From: Fluviicola sp. XM-24bin1
GTDB taxonomy: Bacteria; Bacteroidota; Bacteroidia; Flavobacteriales_D; Crocinitomicaceae
DNA: 64,000 nt
Assembly: GCA_003149635.1 (NCBI GenBank)
Contig: QCWI01000013.1
Location: 54,197 to 118,196, forward strand
Reading direction: 5' to 3'
Under the pieces are notes generated by a model. The model saw nothing but the letters and a program-made list of their open reading frames with translations, was not told the DNA's origin and did not search any database. A program made the position numbers and the translations under genes. This document shows, piece by piece, positions 39,953 to 48,948 of the stretch. Within the stretch, counting starts at the first letter, position 1. Every line of letters starts with the position of its first letter.

Positions 39953-42064
39953 ATGAAAGATAAAATCACCATTGAAGGACGTTCGCTGCTGTTCAACGTC
40001 GGATTTGTCATTTTGAATTTGGTAGGATTGACCTTTGTTGTCATGGGATACCACGAAAGTGCAGGCGATAGTTCTACACTTTACAAATCGATAGGGATCA
40101 TTCTCATGATGCTCAGCATCGGCGGATTGATCGTCTTCCGAGGGAAATTAATGATGTCAAGCGTTTCGCGCGTGCTCGTTGGAGGACTTTTCATCGTTTC
40201 TGGATTGGTAAAGGCCAATGATCCCGTAGGATTCTCTTACAAATTGGAGGAATACTTCGAGGATGGTGCCTTGGCGTATCGAATCAAAGAGTGGTTTGGT
40301 GCTCCTGGATTCTCGCTCGAGTGGTTCATGGAACATGCGCTTTTGCTGTCGGTCATCATTTGTATTCTTGAAATCGTTCTAGGAGTTTTGACCATTATCG
40401 GAGGCAAAATCAAGTGGGTTTCCTATCTGATGATGGGAATGATGGTATTCTTCACGTTCTTAACATGGCATACCTCCACGTGTGACAATGAAGTGAAATT
40501 CTTGGATCACGATACGTATGTGATGAGTGACGCGAAGGACGCGTACACAGCAGGCATGAAGATGGAAATGGCCAAGGTGGAAGCTGCCAAAGCCAAGAAG
40601 CACAAGCCTGTCAAAAGTGCGAAAACTGGGAAAATTCTCAAGTATGTTCCACAGGTTTTTGTAGTGTCGAAAAGCAAAAGCGAAGTCGTTATTGGTGAAT
40701 GGAAAACGCCTCAATGTGTTGATGATTGCGGTTGTTTCGGAGATGCACTCAAAGGCTCTGTAGGAAGATCGCTCACGCCTTCAGAATCGCTTTGGAAGGA
40801 TATAATTCTAGTCTATTTGGTCTTCTGGATTTTCATTGCACAATGGATTATCAAGCCAAATACGCGCAAGGAGAATCTCATCATGGGAACAGGAGCGATG
40901 CTTGTTATCATCTTCTTCTCATGGGTGTTCGGGTGGTATTACCCGGTATTGTTCGGAGGGATTTCCATCCTCGTAGCACTTTGGAGCTTGAGGGCAGATG
41001 GTCGCCGATTAGGCAAATTCTGGGGGATTTCAATGCTTGTGGTATCGCTCGCTTTCTTGCTGACTAGTTACAATTTAGTCTATGGAATGCTTGATTGGAG
41101 AATCTTCCTTTTCGCAGGGCTCTCATTGGCTGCTGCACTTGCTCTCTTGTTTATGGGCGGAAAAGTGCTGGCGAATCATTGGGGAAGCGCACTTGTTGTA
41201 ACCAACTTGTGTTTCGCTATGGTGATTTACGTGCTCATGTATGAGCCGATTAAAGATTATCGACCATATGCGGTTGGATCTAACATTGAGGAAAAGATGA
41301 GCGATGGAGTAGAAGGTGAGTACGAAAACATTCTCATTTACAAGAATATCAAGACTGGAAAGTTGAAGGAAATGACCGAAGATGAGTATATGGCTTCGAA
41401 AATTTGGGAAGATTCAACTTGGGCGTACGAAGATCGTAATCAGCGCACTATTGTTGAAGCGGTGAATCCATCAATCATGGACTTTAATCCGACATTGCAG
41501 ATTGCAGATATGTCCAATGATGAGCGCAATTGCATCCTTGTCAAAGACATTTTGGACACGTCGGTAACGCAGTCTCTACGATTCATGAATCTGACATACA
41601 ACGAAGAGGAAATCGTTCCGATGGAAGAGTACGTTCCTGAATATTATCCTGCTGAAGAGTACCAATTGTTGGATACTTTGACTGCCATGGATCCAAACGT
41701 GACGGAGGTTGCGATTTTGAATGGAATTCTCAGTGCAGACAAAATCGTGATGGTCGTTTCTAAGAAACTAGACGATGGAAGCTGGGAGAGCAGTGTCGAG
41801 AGAATAAAAGCGATTCAAAAAGCGTGTGAGAAGAAAAATATACCATTCATTTTCATCTGCAACGCGGCACCATCGGACATTGTAAGGTTCAAGAAAGAAT
41901 ACAAATTGAATGTTCCAATCTTCTCAATGGACGAAATTGAATTGAAAATAATCGCTCGTTCTAATCCAGCAATGTTGGTATTGGAAAAAGCTGTGGTGAA
42001 AGCGAAATATCCGCACAGATCCATCCCTACAGTAGAAACCTTTAAAGACAAACACCTGAAATAA
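39953..42064 (+). CDS. BT_3928-like DoxX-family membrane protein with soluble C-terminal domain
   Basis: The 703-residue protein has about ten transmembrane helices (8-31, 42-62, 70-87, 128-150 and then six more to about 440). 'VGGLFIVSGLVKANDPVGFSYKLEEYF' is the DoxX/BT_3928 signature, and 'TPQCVDDCGCFGDALKGSVGRSLTPSESLWKDI' is the Cys-rich loop common to this group. The last 260 residues are soluble; 'ADKIVMVVSKKLDDGSWESSVERIKAIQKACEKKNIPFIFICNAAPSDIVRFKKEY' resembles a thioredoxin-like fold without a CxxC. Relatives are shorter. Function is unknown, perhaps redox or lipid-linked. The stop overlaps the tpiA start (TAATG). Confidence 0.85.
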   Translation: MKDKITIEGRSLLFNVGFVILNLVGLTFVVMGYHESAGDSSTLYKSIGIILMMLSIGGLIVFRGKLMMSSVSRVLVGGLFIVSGLVKANDPVGFSYKLEEYFEDGALAYRIKEWFGAPGFSLEWFMEHALLLSVIICILEIVLGVLTIIGGKIKWVSYLMMGMMVFFTFLTWHTSTCDNEVKFLDHDTYVMSDAKDAYTAGMKMEMAKVEAAKAKKHKPVKSAKTGKILKYVPQVFVVSKSKSEVVIGEWKTPQCVDDCGCFGDALKGSVGRSLTPSESLWKDIILVYLVFWIFIAQWIIKPNTRKENLIMGTGAMLVIIFFSWVFGWYYPVLFGGISILVALWSLRADGRRLGKFWGISMLVVSLAFLLTSYNLVYGMLDWRIFLFAGLSLAAALALLFMGGKVLANHWGSALVVTNLCFAMVIYVLMYEPIKDYRPYAVGSNIEEKMSDGVEGEYENILIYKNIKTGKLKEMTEDEYMASKIWEDSTWAYEDRNQRTIVEAVNPSIMDFNPTLQIADMSNDERNCILVKDILDTSVTQSLRFMNLTYNEEEIVPMEEYVPEYYPAEEYQLLDTLTAMDPNVTEVAILNGILSADKIVMVVSKKLDDGSWESSVERIKAIQKACEKKNIPFIFICNAAPSDIVRFKKEYKLNVPIFSMDEIELKIIARSNPAMLVLEKAVVKAKYPHRSIPTVETFKDKHLK

Positions 42065-42807
42065 TGGCGCAAAAAATCGTTGCCGGAAACTGGAAAATGA
42101 ACTTGAACTTGAATGATGCCAAAGCGCTCGTTCAGAATGTAAATCAACAGAATAAACGTGAAGACGTCACAGTGATGATGTTCCCTCCGGCGCTATTCGT
42201 GGCCGATGTTGCCGCCGAATCAAACGGAATCAAAGTAGGAACGCAGAATTTCTATTTCGAAGAAAAAGGAGCATTCACTGGAGAGGTGGCAATCGATCAA
42301 ATTCGAAGCGTTGGTGGAGAGATCGCATTGATTGGACATAGCGAACGTCGTTCTATTTTTGGTGAGTCGGATGCATTGCTCAAACAAAAAGTGGATGCAG
42401 CGGTATCTGCTGGATTTGACTTCATTTTCTGCTGCGGAGAACCATTGGAGATACGCGAAGCGGGAACTCAAGAGGAATACGTCAAAGCGCAGTTGGAAGC
42501 AGCATTGTTCCATTTGCCAAAAGAGGCCGTGCAAGATGTGGTGATCGCATATGAGCCGGTTTGGGCTATTGGAACAGGAAAAACAGCCACTTCTGATCAA
42601 GCCGAAGAGATGCACGCAGCAATTCGTTCATGGATCGTGGATTCATACGATCAAGACACGGCGGAAAAAGTCTCCATTTTGTACGGTGGAAGCTGTAACG
42701 AAAACAATGCCAAGGAGTTATTTTCTTGTCCGAACGTAGATGGCGGACTTATTGGAGGAGCCTCTTTAAAAGCCGATGCTTTCTGCGCTATAATTGATTC
42801 GTTTTAA
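42064..42807 (+). CDS. tpiA: Triosephosphate isomerase
   Basis: The protein has 247 residues with 'KIVAGNWKMNLN' (N and catalytic Lys), 'ALIGHSERRSIFGE' (catalytic His), 'VVIAYEPVWAIGTGKTAT' (catalytic Glu and phosphate loop start) and 'SILYGGSCNENNAKEL', then 'DGGLIGGASLKADAF'. It interconverts dihydroxyacetone phosphate and glyceraldehyde 3-phosphate. Both ends overlap the neighbours as TAATG, which implies tight translational coupling. Confidence 0.97.
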   Translation: MAQKIVAGNWKMNLNLNDAKALVQNVNQQNKREDVTVMMFPPALFVADVAAESNGIKVGTQNFYFEEKGAFTGEVAIDQIRSVGGEIALIGHSERRSIFGESDALLKQKVDAAVSAGFDFIFCCGEPLEIREAGTQEEYVKAQLEAALFHLPKEAVQDVVIAYEPVWAIGTGKTATSDQAEEMHAAIRSWIVDSYDQDTAEKVSILYGGSCNENNAKELFSCPNVDGGLIGGASLKADAFCAIIDSF

Positions 42808-43643
42808 TGGACACACTTGAAGTTCAAATAACACTTAATCCCAAATCGCCATGGAATGAGATTCTTGTGGCTGAATTGGCCGATCTTGGTTTTGACAGTT
42901 TTGTCGAAACGGATAATGGCGTAACCGCATACGGTGATGCAGGACTAGATCATCAATCCATTCTTGAACAAACAAGTCTGCACAATGGCTTCGAAGGCAG
43001 TTATAAGATCGAAACGAAAATCATTCCGCATCAGAACTGGAATGCACAATGGGAGGCCGATTTTCAGCCCGTTTACGTGGAGAATTACGCTTCCATTTTA
43101 GCGCCATTTCACGACACAGATAACGCACCCGGACTTATTGTTACCATCCAACCAAAGATGTCCTTTGGTACAGGCCATCATCAAACTACTTGGATGATGA
43201 CGAAAGCATTGTTTGAATTGGACAAGATTGCTCCAAACGTATTGGACATGGGAACAGGAACTGGTGTCTTGGCAATCGTAGCAGAGAAGCTAGGGGCCGA
43301 GCACGTTTTAGCTGTCGATATAGAAGAGTGGTCAGCGGAAAACGCAGCAGAGAATGCCCAATTGAATAATTGTACCAAAGTTGAAACCGTTTGGGGCGAC
43401 GTGGATAAAATTCCTTCCGAACCCTTTGGATTGATTCTTGCAAACATCAATAAAAACGTCCTCAAAGCACAGATGCCGGTATATAGCCGAAATCTAGAAC
43501 CCAACGGAACGCTACTGCTCAGCGGCTTTTTTGAGACCGATATAAAAGAGATGGAAACATTTTGTCGGGAATATGATTTAATTCCTGTCAAGCGATTCCA
43601 AAAGGATGAATGGGCTGCCATTCAACTGAGGAAATCAAATTAA
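42807..43643 (+). CDS. prmA: Ribosomal protein L11 methyltransferase PrmA
   Basis: The 278-residue protein has an N-terminal L11-recognition domain (1-~95: 'EVQITLNPKSPWNEILVAELADLGFDSF') and a class I methyltransferase domain with 'MSFGTGHHQTTWMM', SAM motif 'VLDMGTGTGVLAIVAEKLGA', 'AVDIEEWSAENAAENAQLNN' and 'LILANINKNVL'. It trimethylates L11 amino groups. Its start overlaps tpiA (TAATG). The pairing tpiA-prmA is conserved in Bacteroidota. Confidence 0.95.
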   Translation: MDTLEVQITLNPKSPWNEILVAELADLGFDSFVETDNGVTAYGDAGLDHQSILEQTSLHNGFEGSYKIETKIIPHQNWNAQWEADFQPVYVENYASILAPFHDTDNAPGLIVTIQPKMSFGTGHHQTTWMMTKALFELDKIAPNVLDMGTGTGVLAIVAEKLGAEHVLAVDIEEWSAENAAENAQLNNCTKVETVWGDVDKIPSEPFGLILANINKNVLKAQMPVYSRNLEPNGTLLLSGFFETDIKEMETFCREYDLIPVKRFQKDEWAAIQLRKSN

Positions 43644-43655
43644 AATTACAACAAC

Positions 43656-46600
43656 ATGCGCTGGAAAACCCTGCTAACACTCGCAATTCTCGGATGTGCT
43701 TATCAATTGTCGGCACAAACCTTCTCTCAAGACAGAGAAAAATTCACGAAAGAATATCAAAAACAGGTTAACGAGTTTGGATCGAAAGAGACACAGCAAA
43801 TGGTAAAAGACCAGCTGACGCCCATGTTATTGGAATCTTCAGATTTCCCGGATAAGTACTTCACCACCATGGTGAATACCTGTAATTCATTGTTGGAAAA
43901 GCGATACAAGATCGATCCTGAAGTGATTGCATACGTGTTCTCGGTCTATTCTTTCGTTGCGAAAGATTTGTCAGAAGACAGTTACGACGCTTGGCAATCC
44001 TCCATTGACAAGCTAATAGACAATAGAAACAAAGAAAAATTGAGCAAGTTTCTTGAGTTCTCTGAGGGCTTCTTTGGTGAAGGTAGAATTTCAGAATCGT
44101 CGGATTTTAGTTGGTATTATTTGGGTGGATCTTACGAGTTTGAAGTGAAAAAGAACGCGGTAGTTAAGTTTTCTGGTGGAAATCTTGTATGTCGTGTAAT
44201 TACCAATAGCAATACATCCGGCGAACGTGCAGTAGATAGCATCCGTGTCCTTGGAACCACGGGAGAATACGATCCGGCCTTGAAAAAATGGAAAGGAAAC
44301 GGAGGTAAAATTACGTGGGAACGCGTAGGATTAGATCCTGGGCAGAATTACGCCGAACTGAATCACTTCAATATTTCAATGAAACGATCGGCCTTTAACG
44401 TGGATACCGTTTCTCTTACAACCAGCTATCTGTCGAATAGCATTCAAGGCCGTTTGGCGGAAAGAGCAACGAAACGAAACGAGAAAGATCCTCAGCTGTA
44501 CCCTCAATTTTTGTCCTTCAATCAAGATGTTGTTATTGAGGATGTTGCAGAGAATGTGGATTACGTAGGTGGATTCGAGTTGAAAGGAGCAAGCTTCTAC
44601 GGAACAGGAAATCAACAAAACCCTTCAAGAATTGAAATTTCAAAGGCCGGCGCACCATTTATTTTAGCGAGAGCCGAGCAAATTGTGATCGACAAGAAGC
44701 GAATTCATATTGAGCGCGCAGAAACATCTCTTTATTTGAATACCGGGGATTCCATTTACCATCCTGGAGCCGACTTCAACTACGATTTGGAAAAGAAAGA
44801 AATCCAAATTGCTCGAACTCAGAAAGGTATTGGACAAGCCGCATTTCAAGATAAATACCACCAACTGGAAATCTACGTTCCGAAAATCATTTGGAAAGTT
44901 GACGCCGAAGAAATTCAGTTTACCTATGAGTTCGGTACCAGTCCGGAACAACGAGTGGCGCGTTTTGAGTCTAGTAAATTCTTCGATGAACGACTTTACG
45001 ATCGTTTGCAGGGATTATCCTCAGTGCACCCATTGGTAGCGATTTCAAATTACTCGTATAAATACGATGAGCCAACAATGCAGGCGGGGAAAGCCGCGTC
45101 AGCACTTGGTTTGACGAAAGAGCAAGCAGCACCAATTCTTATCCAAATCTCCAATTTAGGATTCATCAACTACGACACCGAACGCGATTTGGTGCACATC
45201 ACGGATAAGTTGACAACATTCGTGGATGCAAAGGCTGGGACTAAGGATTACGACAATATCATATTTGTTTCCGATCAACGACCGAAAACGCCTTCCCAAT
45301 TGGAAGGAAAGACGGATATGGAAATCAAGCGCGATGACTATCTGAGCTTCCTAGATTCCCTGTTTGCAGATTTGAATGAGCAGCGCCGTGGCATGACGGA
45401 ATATGCAACGATGGATTTAGCTACGCTGAAACTTAAAATTCAAGCAGTTGACCGCGTGGGAATCTCGCAGCGCAAGAATACTGCGGTAGTTCCAGAAGGA
45501 AGTGAAGTAGTGGTAAAACAAAACCGCGATTTTGATTTCGGTGGTTGGGTATTTTCTGGAAAATCGGAAATCAATACCGTAGCGGCCAACTTCACGTATG
45601 ACGATTTTACCATCCATCTTTTAGACACCAAAGAGACCGTATTTAGTGTTGATCCAATCAAAAGAGAGCATGGCCCAGGGCCAGTTCGAATGGTGAGTGA
45701 ATTACGTGGTGTGTCTGGAAAGTTGATTGTCGATCACAAAAACAATAAATCAGGAAAAAATGATCTCTTCGACATGTATCCTAAATTGGTGGTGGAGAAC
45801 AAAACGCGCATTTATTACAACGATGAGAGCATTTATCGCGGAGCATACGATAGCACGCGCTTTTACTACACGGTGGATCCATTCATTAAGGATTCTTTGC
45901 ACAAGTTCGTAAGACCCGAGCTTAAATTGCAAGGAGAATTGACTTCTGCAGGTATTTTTCCGAAGATGAGACAAGAGTTGAAGGTAATGCCGGATTACTC
46001 ATTTGGTTTCAATACCAAGGCACCAGCGGGCGGATATCCGTTCTACGAATCCGATGCGAAATATGATAATATAATCTTGCTTTCCAACAACGGATTGCAA
46101 GGAGCAGGTACTATCGATTTCATCCATTCGACCTCAAAAACACTTCCAACGTCCTTATTTGCATTCTTGCCGGACTCCACAGTCGGAGTTGTAGACTTTG
46201 TGAACAGGCCGCACGATACCGCAGTGGAATTCCCTCCGGTAAAATCGGATGAGGCGTATATCTCGTACGTTCCCAAAGAAGGGTTACTTCGTGTTCGCTC
46301 CTTACCTCAAAAAGATCTTGAGTTCTTCGAAGGAGAGTCCAAATTACGCGGAGGAATCGAAATTCGAGAAGAAGGAATGACAGGGAAAGGATTGATGGAT
46401 TTGTCCCTAGCGACGTTAATCTCAGATGATTTTTCTTTCAAACGATGGGACATCGATGCTGATACTTCTTCTTTCGATCTGAAGAATGAAAATCCAACGG
46501 ATAAGGATGAAGATCCTCTGGCCTTTAATACGGAAAATGTTTCCGCTCACGTATCCTTTAAAGATCGAGTGGGAGAATTTAATTCCAATCAAGGTGAATC

Positions 46601-48284
46601 GAAAGTGACCTTCCCTGTGAACCAGTATTTCTGTTTGATGGATAAGTTCAAGTGGTACATGGACAATGCTGAAATCGACATGGAGCGTGCTTCCGACAAA
46701 GATATTACTATCGATCAAGGGGTCGATTTGAAAGGGCCGAACTTCTATTCCATGCATCCGAAGCAGGATTCACTGCAATTCATGGCGCCGAAAGCTAAAT
46801 TCAATGTGAGTAAGAAAGTAATCTATTGTGATGAGGTAGAATACATCGATATCGCTGATGCCCGAATTTCACCGGACAGCATGAAAGTGGTGATTCGTAA
46901 GCGCGCGAAAATCGATAAGTTCGAAAACGCAACGATTGTAGCCAACTACATCACCAAGTATCACAAGTTCGATCAGGCGGAAGTAGAAATCAAAGCGAGA
47001 AGAGATTACCGAGCTTCTGGACGCTATCCGTATTACGACATCGATAGCAATGTCTATTACGTAATCATGGAGAATATCCGACCGGATACGGGGTATCAAA
47101 CTACTGCTTCAGGGGTCGTGAAACAAGAGGACAACTTCAAATTATCTCCTCAGTTTGACTACTACGGAGACATGTCCATTGCAGCAGCGAACCCGCTCAT
47201 CACCTTCAAAGGAGCGACGCGAATCAACCACGGATGTGAGAAGTTCGATCGAAATTGGATGGCGTTTACGTCAGAAATCGACCCTAAGAACATCCAGATT
47301 CCGGTGAGCGAGAAAATGGAGAACTTGGATGGAGGATCTATCTCCGCAGGAATTGTCTGGCGCGATTCACCATCAACGGACAGTCTGGAATTGTATCCAA
47401 CTTTCCTGTCCGCACTCGTCGATCCGAACGATCCAATTGTGATGACGGCAAGCGGATATTTGCAGTACAATCCAGATGCGAAAGAATTCCAAATTGGTTC
47501 CAAAGACAAACTCATCAACCGACTCGAAGTTGGAAACTTCATTGCGTTGCATACCGAGAGTTGTTCGATGAATGGAGATGGTGAAGTGAAGTTAGGAATG
47601 GATTTCGGAGATGCTGAATTGGACGCAGTTGGAGTGGTGAACTACAATCAATCTACGGGAGAGACATCCATGAATATCACGGCGCGAATCAAAATGGCGA
47701 TCGACAAAGGAATTATGGAGGATGTGGCGAAACGCATTAATGGTTTGGAAGGTTTGAAACCAGCTGATTTCAATTCAACGACTTTGGAACAAGCCATCCG
47801 CACTTGGGAAGACACGAAAACAGCTGATGATTTCAAAGCGAAATTCTTGGCAGACGGAGAAGTAAAGCGTGTTCCGAAAGGATTGAACTACTCCATGACG
47901 ATCAGTGGAATTCGTATGAGTTCGTACTCCGGTTTCCAAACGCACGGATTGATTACCAACGTTCAAAGTGCAGTTTTGGTTAATATGTATGGCGAACCTG
48001 TAATGAAATATGTACCTTTCCGCGCGTTTTTCCAGCAGATTTATTCTGGTGGGGGAGGCGATGCTTTCAATTTGCTGATCGATATTCCGGGTGGAAACGA
48101 TTACTACATGCATTACAGTATGTCGAAGAAAGACGGAACTTTATCCATCCTGACCGGCGATGCTGAATTCAGCGGAGCGATCAATGAAATGAAAGACGAT
48201 AAACGAAAGACCAAAAACTTTAAGTTCCAATCAACGAGTGATTCTTTTGATAAGACCTCATTCCTTGATTTGTTCGTACAATGA
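43656..48284 (+). CDS. 1542-residue exported protein of unknown function
   Basis: A signal peptide (MRWKTLLTLAILGCAYQLSAQ) precedes a ~200-residue helical part ('LEKRYKIDPEVIAYVFSVYSFV') and then a very long beta-rich region to the end. That region holds many segments like 'KFSGGNLVCRVITNSNTSGERAV', 'IRIEISKAGAPFILARAEQIVIDKKRIHIERAETSLYL' and 'KVIYCDEVEYIDIADARISPDSMKVVIRKRAKIDK', which suggest a long beta-helix or stacked OstA/LptA-like jelly-roll. There is no T9SS sorting domain, lipobox or enzyme motif. It sits between prmA (12-bp gap) and plsY (ATGA overlap) in the large operon. The OstA-like link is an impression, not a hit. An envelope or lipid-transport role is possible. Confidence 0.85.
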   Translation: MRWKTLLTLAILGCAYQLSAQTFSQDREKFTKEYQKQVNEFGSKETQQMVKDQLTPMLLESSDFPDKYFTTMVNTCNSLLEKRYKIDPEVIAYVFSVYSFVAKDLSEDSYDAWQSSIDKLIDNRNKEKLSKFLEFSEGFFGEGRISESSDFSWYYLGGSYEFEVKKNAVVKFSGGNLVCRVITNSNTSGERAVDSIRVLGTTGEYDPALKKWKGNGGKITWERVGLDPGQNYAELNHFNISMKRSAFNVDTVSLTTSYLSNSIQGRLAERATKRNEKDPQLYPQFLSFNQDVVIEDVAENVDYVGGFELKGASFYGTGNQQNPSRIEISKAGAPFILARAEQIVIDKKRIHIERAETSLYLNTGDSIYHPGADFNYDLEKKEIQIARTQKGIGQAAFQDKYHQLEIYVPKIIWKVDAEEIQFTYEFGTSPEQRVARFESSKFFDERLYDRLQGLSSVHPLVAISNYSYKYDEPTMQAGKAASALGLTKEQAAPILIQISNLGFINYDTERDLVHITDKLTTFVDAKAGTKDYDNIIFVSDQRPKTPSQLEGKTDMEIKRDDYLSFLDSLFADLNEQRRGMTEYATMDLATLKLKIQAVDRVGISQRKNTAVVPEGSEVVVKQNRDFDFGGWVFSGKSEINTVAANFTYDDFTIHLLDTKETVFSVDPIKREHGPGPVRMVSELRGVSGKLIVDHKNNKSGKNDLFDMYPKLVVENKTRIYYNDESIYRGAYDSTRFYYTVDPFIKDSLHKFVRPELKLQGELTSAGIFPKMRQELKVMPDYSFGFNTKAPAGGYPFYESDAKYDNIILLSNNGLQGAGTIDFIHSTSKTLPTSLFAFLPDSTVGVVDFVNRPHDTAVEFPPVKSDEAYISYVPKEGLLRVRSLPQKDLEFFEGESKLRGGIEIREEGMTGKGLMDLSLATLISDDFSFKRWDIDADTSSFDLKNENPTDKDEDPLAFNTENVSAHVSFKDRVGEFNSNQGESKVTFPVNQYFCLMDKFKWYMDNAEIDMERASDKDITIDQGVDLKGPNFYSMHPKQDSLQFMAPKAKFNVSKKVIYCDEVEYIDIADARISPDSMKVVIRKRAKIDKFENATIVANYITKYHKFDQAEVEIKARRDYRASGRYPYYDIDSNVYYVIMENIRPDTGYQTTASGVVKQEDNFKLSPQFDYYGDMSIAAANPLITFKGATRINHGCEKFDRNWMAFTSEIDPKNIQIPVSEKMENLDGGSISAGIVWRDSPSTDSLELYPTFLSALVDPNDPIVMTASGYLQYNPDAKEFQIGSKDKLINRLEVGNFIALHTESCSMNGDGEVKLGMDFGDAELDAVGVVNYNQSTGETSMNITARIKMAIDKGIMEDVAKRINGLEGLKPADFNSTTLEQAIRTWEDTKTADDFKAKFLADGEVKRVPKGLNYSMTISGIRMSSYSGFQTHGLITNVQSAVLVNMYGEPVMKYVPFRAFFQQIYSGGGGDAFNLLIDIPGGNDYYMHYSMSKKDGTLSILTGDAEFSGAINEMKDDKRKTKNFKFQSTSDSFDKTSFLDLFVQ

Positions 48285-48907
48285 TGATTGAATATTTACT
48301 TTTCGCGGTTGCAGCGTATTGTCTCGGGTCAATCCCTACTGCCGTTTGGTTGGGGAAAGTAAGGTACGGTATAGACGTTCGCGAACACGGAAGTAAAAAC
48401 GCCGGGGCAACCAATACGTTCCGCGTATTGGGAAAGAAACCGGGCATTATTGTTTTGGCCATTGATATTTCCAAAGGATTTTCTGCGGTTTTTTTACCAT
48501 TCTTAGTTGGTATGGGAGACTACGGAAGCGAAGAACTGATCAATCTTCAGTTGGTATGTGCGCTTTGTGCCGTTGTAGGACACGTGTTACCTGTATTCGC
48601 AGGTTTTAGGGGCGGTAAGGGCGTGGCGACATCGCTAGGAGTTATTATTGGAATTCATCCGCCTGCCGCGGCTATTTGTTTGGGAATCTTCTTAATCGTC
48701 TTTATTTCGTCCAATTTTGTGTCATTGGGAGCCATGATGGCAGCTTGTTCTTTTCCCGTAATTTTAGTGACGCTTTTTGGAGTTCGATCTCCCTGGCTGA
48801 TAGCATTTAGCATCGTTTTATCCGCAGCGGTGATATATGCGCACAAAAAGAACATCGGTCGCTTGCTGAGAGGAGAGGAAAACAAAATGAACCTTTTTAA
48901 GAAATAA
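48281..48907 (+). CDS. plsY: Glycerol-3-phosphate acyltransferase PlsY
   Basis: The protein has 208 residues and five or six transmembrane helices. Motifs: 'YCLGSIPTAVWLGKV' (conserved S-x-P), 'DVREHGSKNAGATNTFRVLGKKPG' (G-S-x-N-x-G-A-T-N), and 'GHVLPVFAGFRGGKGVATSLGV' (catalytic loop with the G-K-G). PlsY transfers an acyl group from acyl-phosphate to glycerol-3-phosphate, the first step of phospholipid synthesis. The start overlaps the previous stop (ATGA). Confidence 0.96.
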   Translation: MMIEYLLFAVAAYCLGSIPTAVWLGKVRYGIDVREHGSKNAGATNTFRVLGKKPGIIVLAIDISKGFSAVFLPFLVGMGDYGSEELINLQLVCALCAVVGHVLPVFAGFRGGKGVATSLGVIIGIHPPAAAICLGIFLIVFISSNFVSLGAMMAACSFPVILVTLFGVRSPWLIAFSIVLSAAVIYAHKKNIGRLLRGEENKMNLFKK

Positions 48908-48948
48908 TCGTACTATTCTTCTCAGGGTATGATTGCCAATGAACGAAT

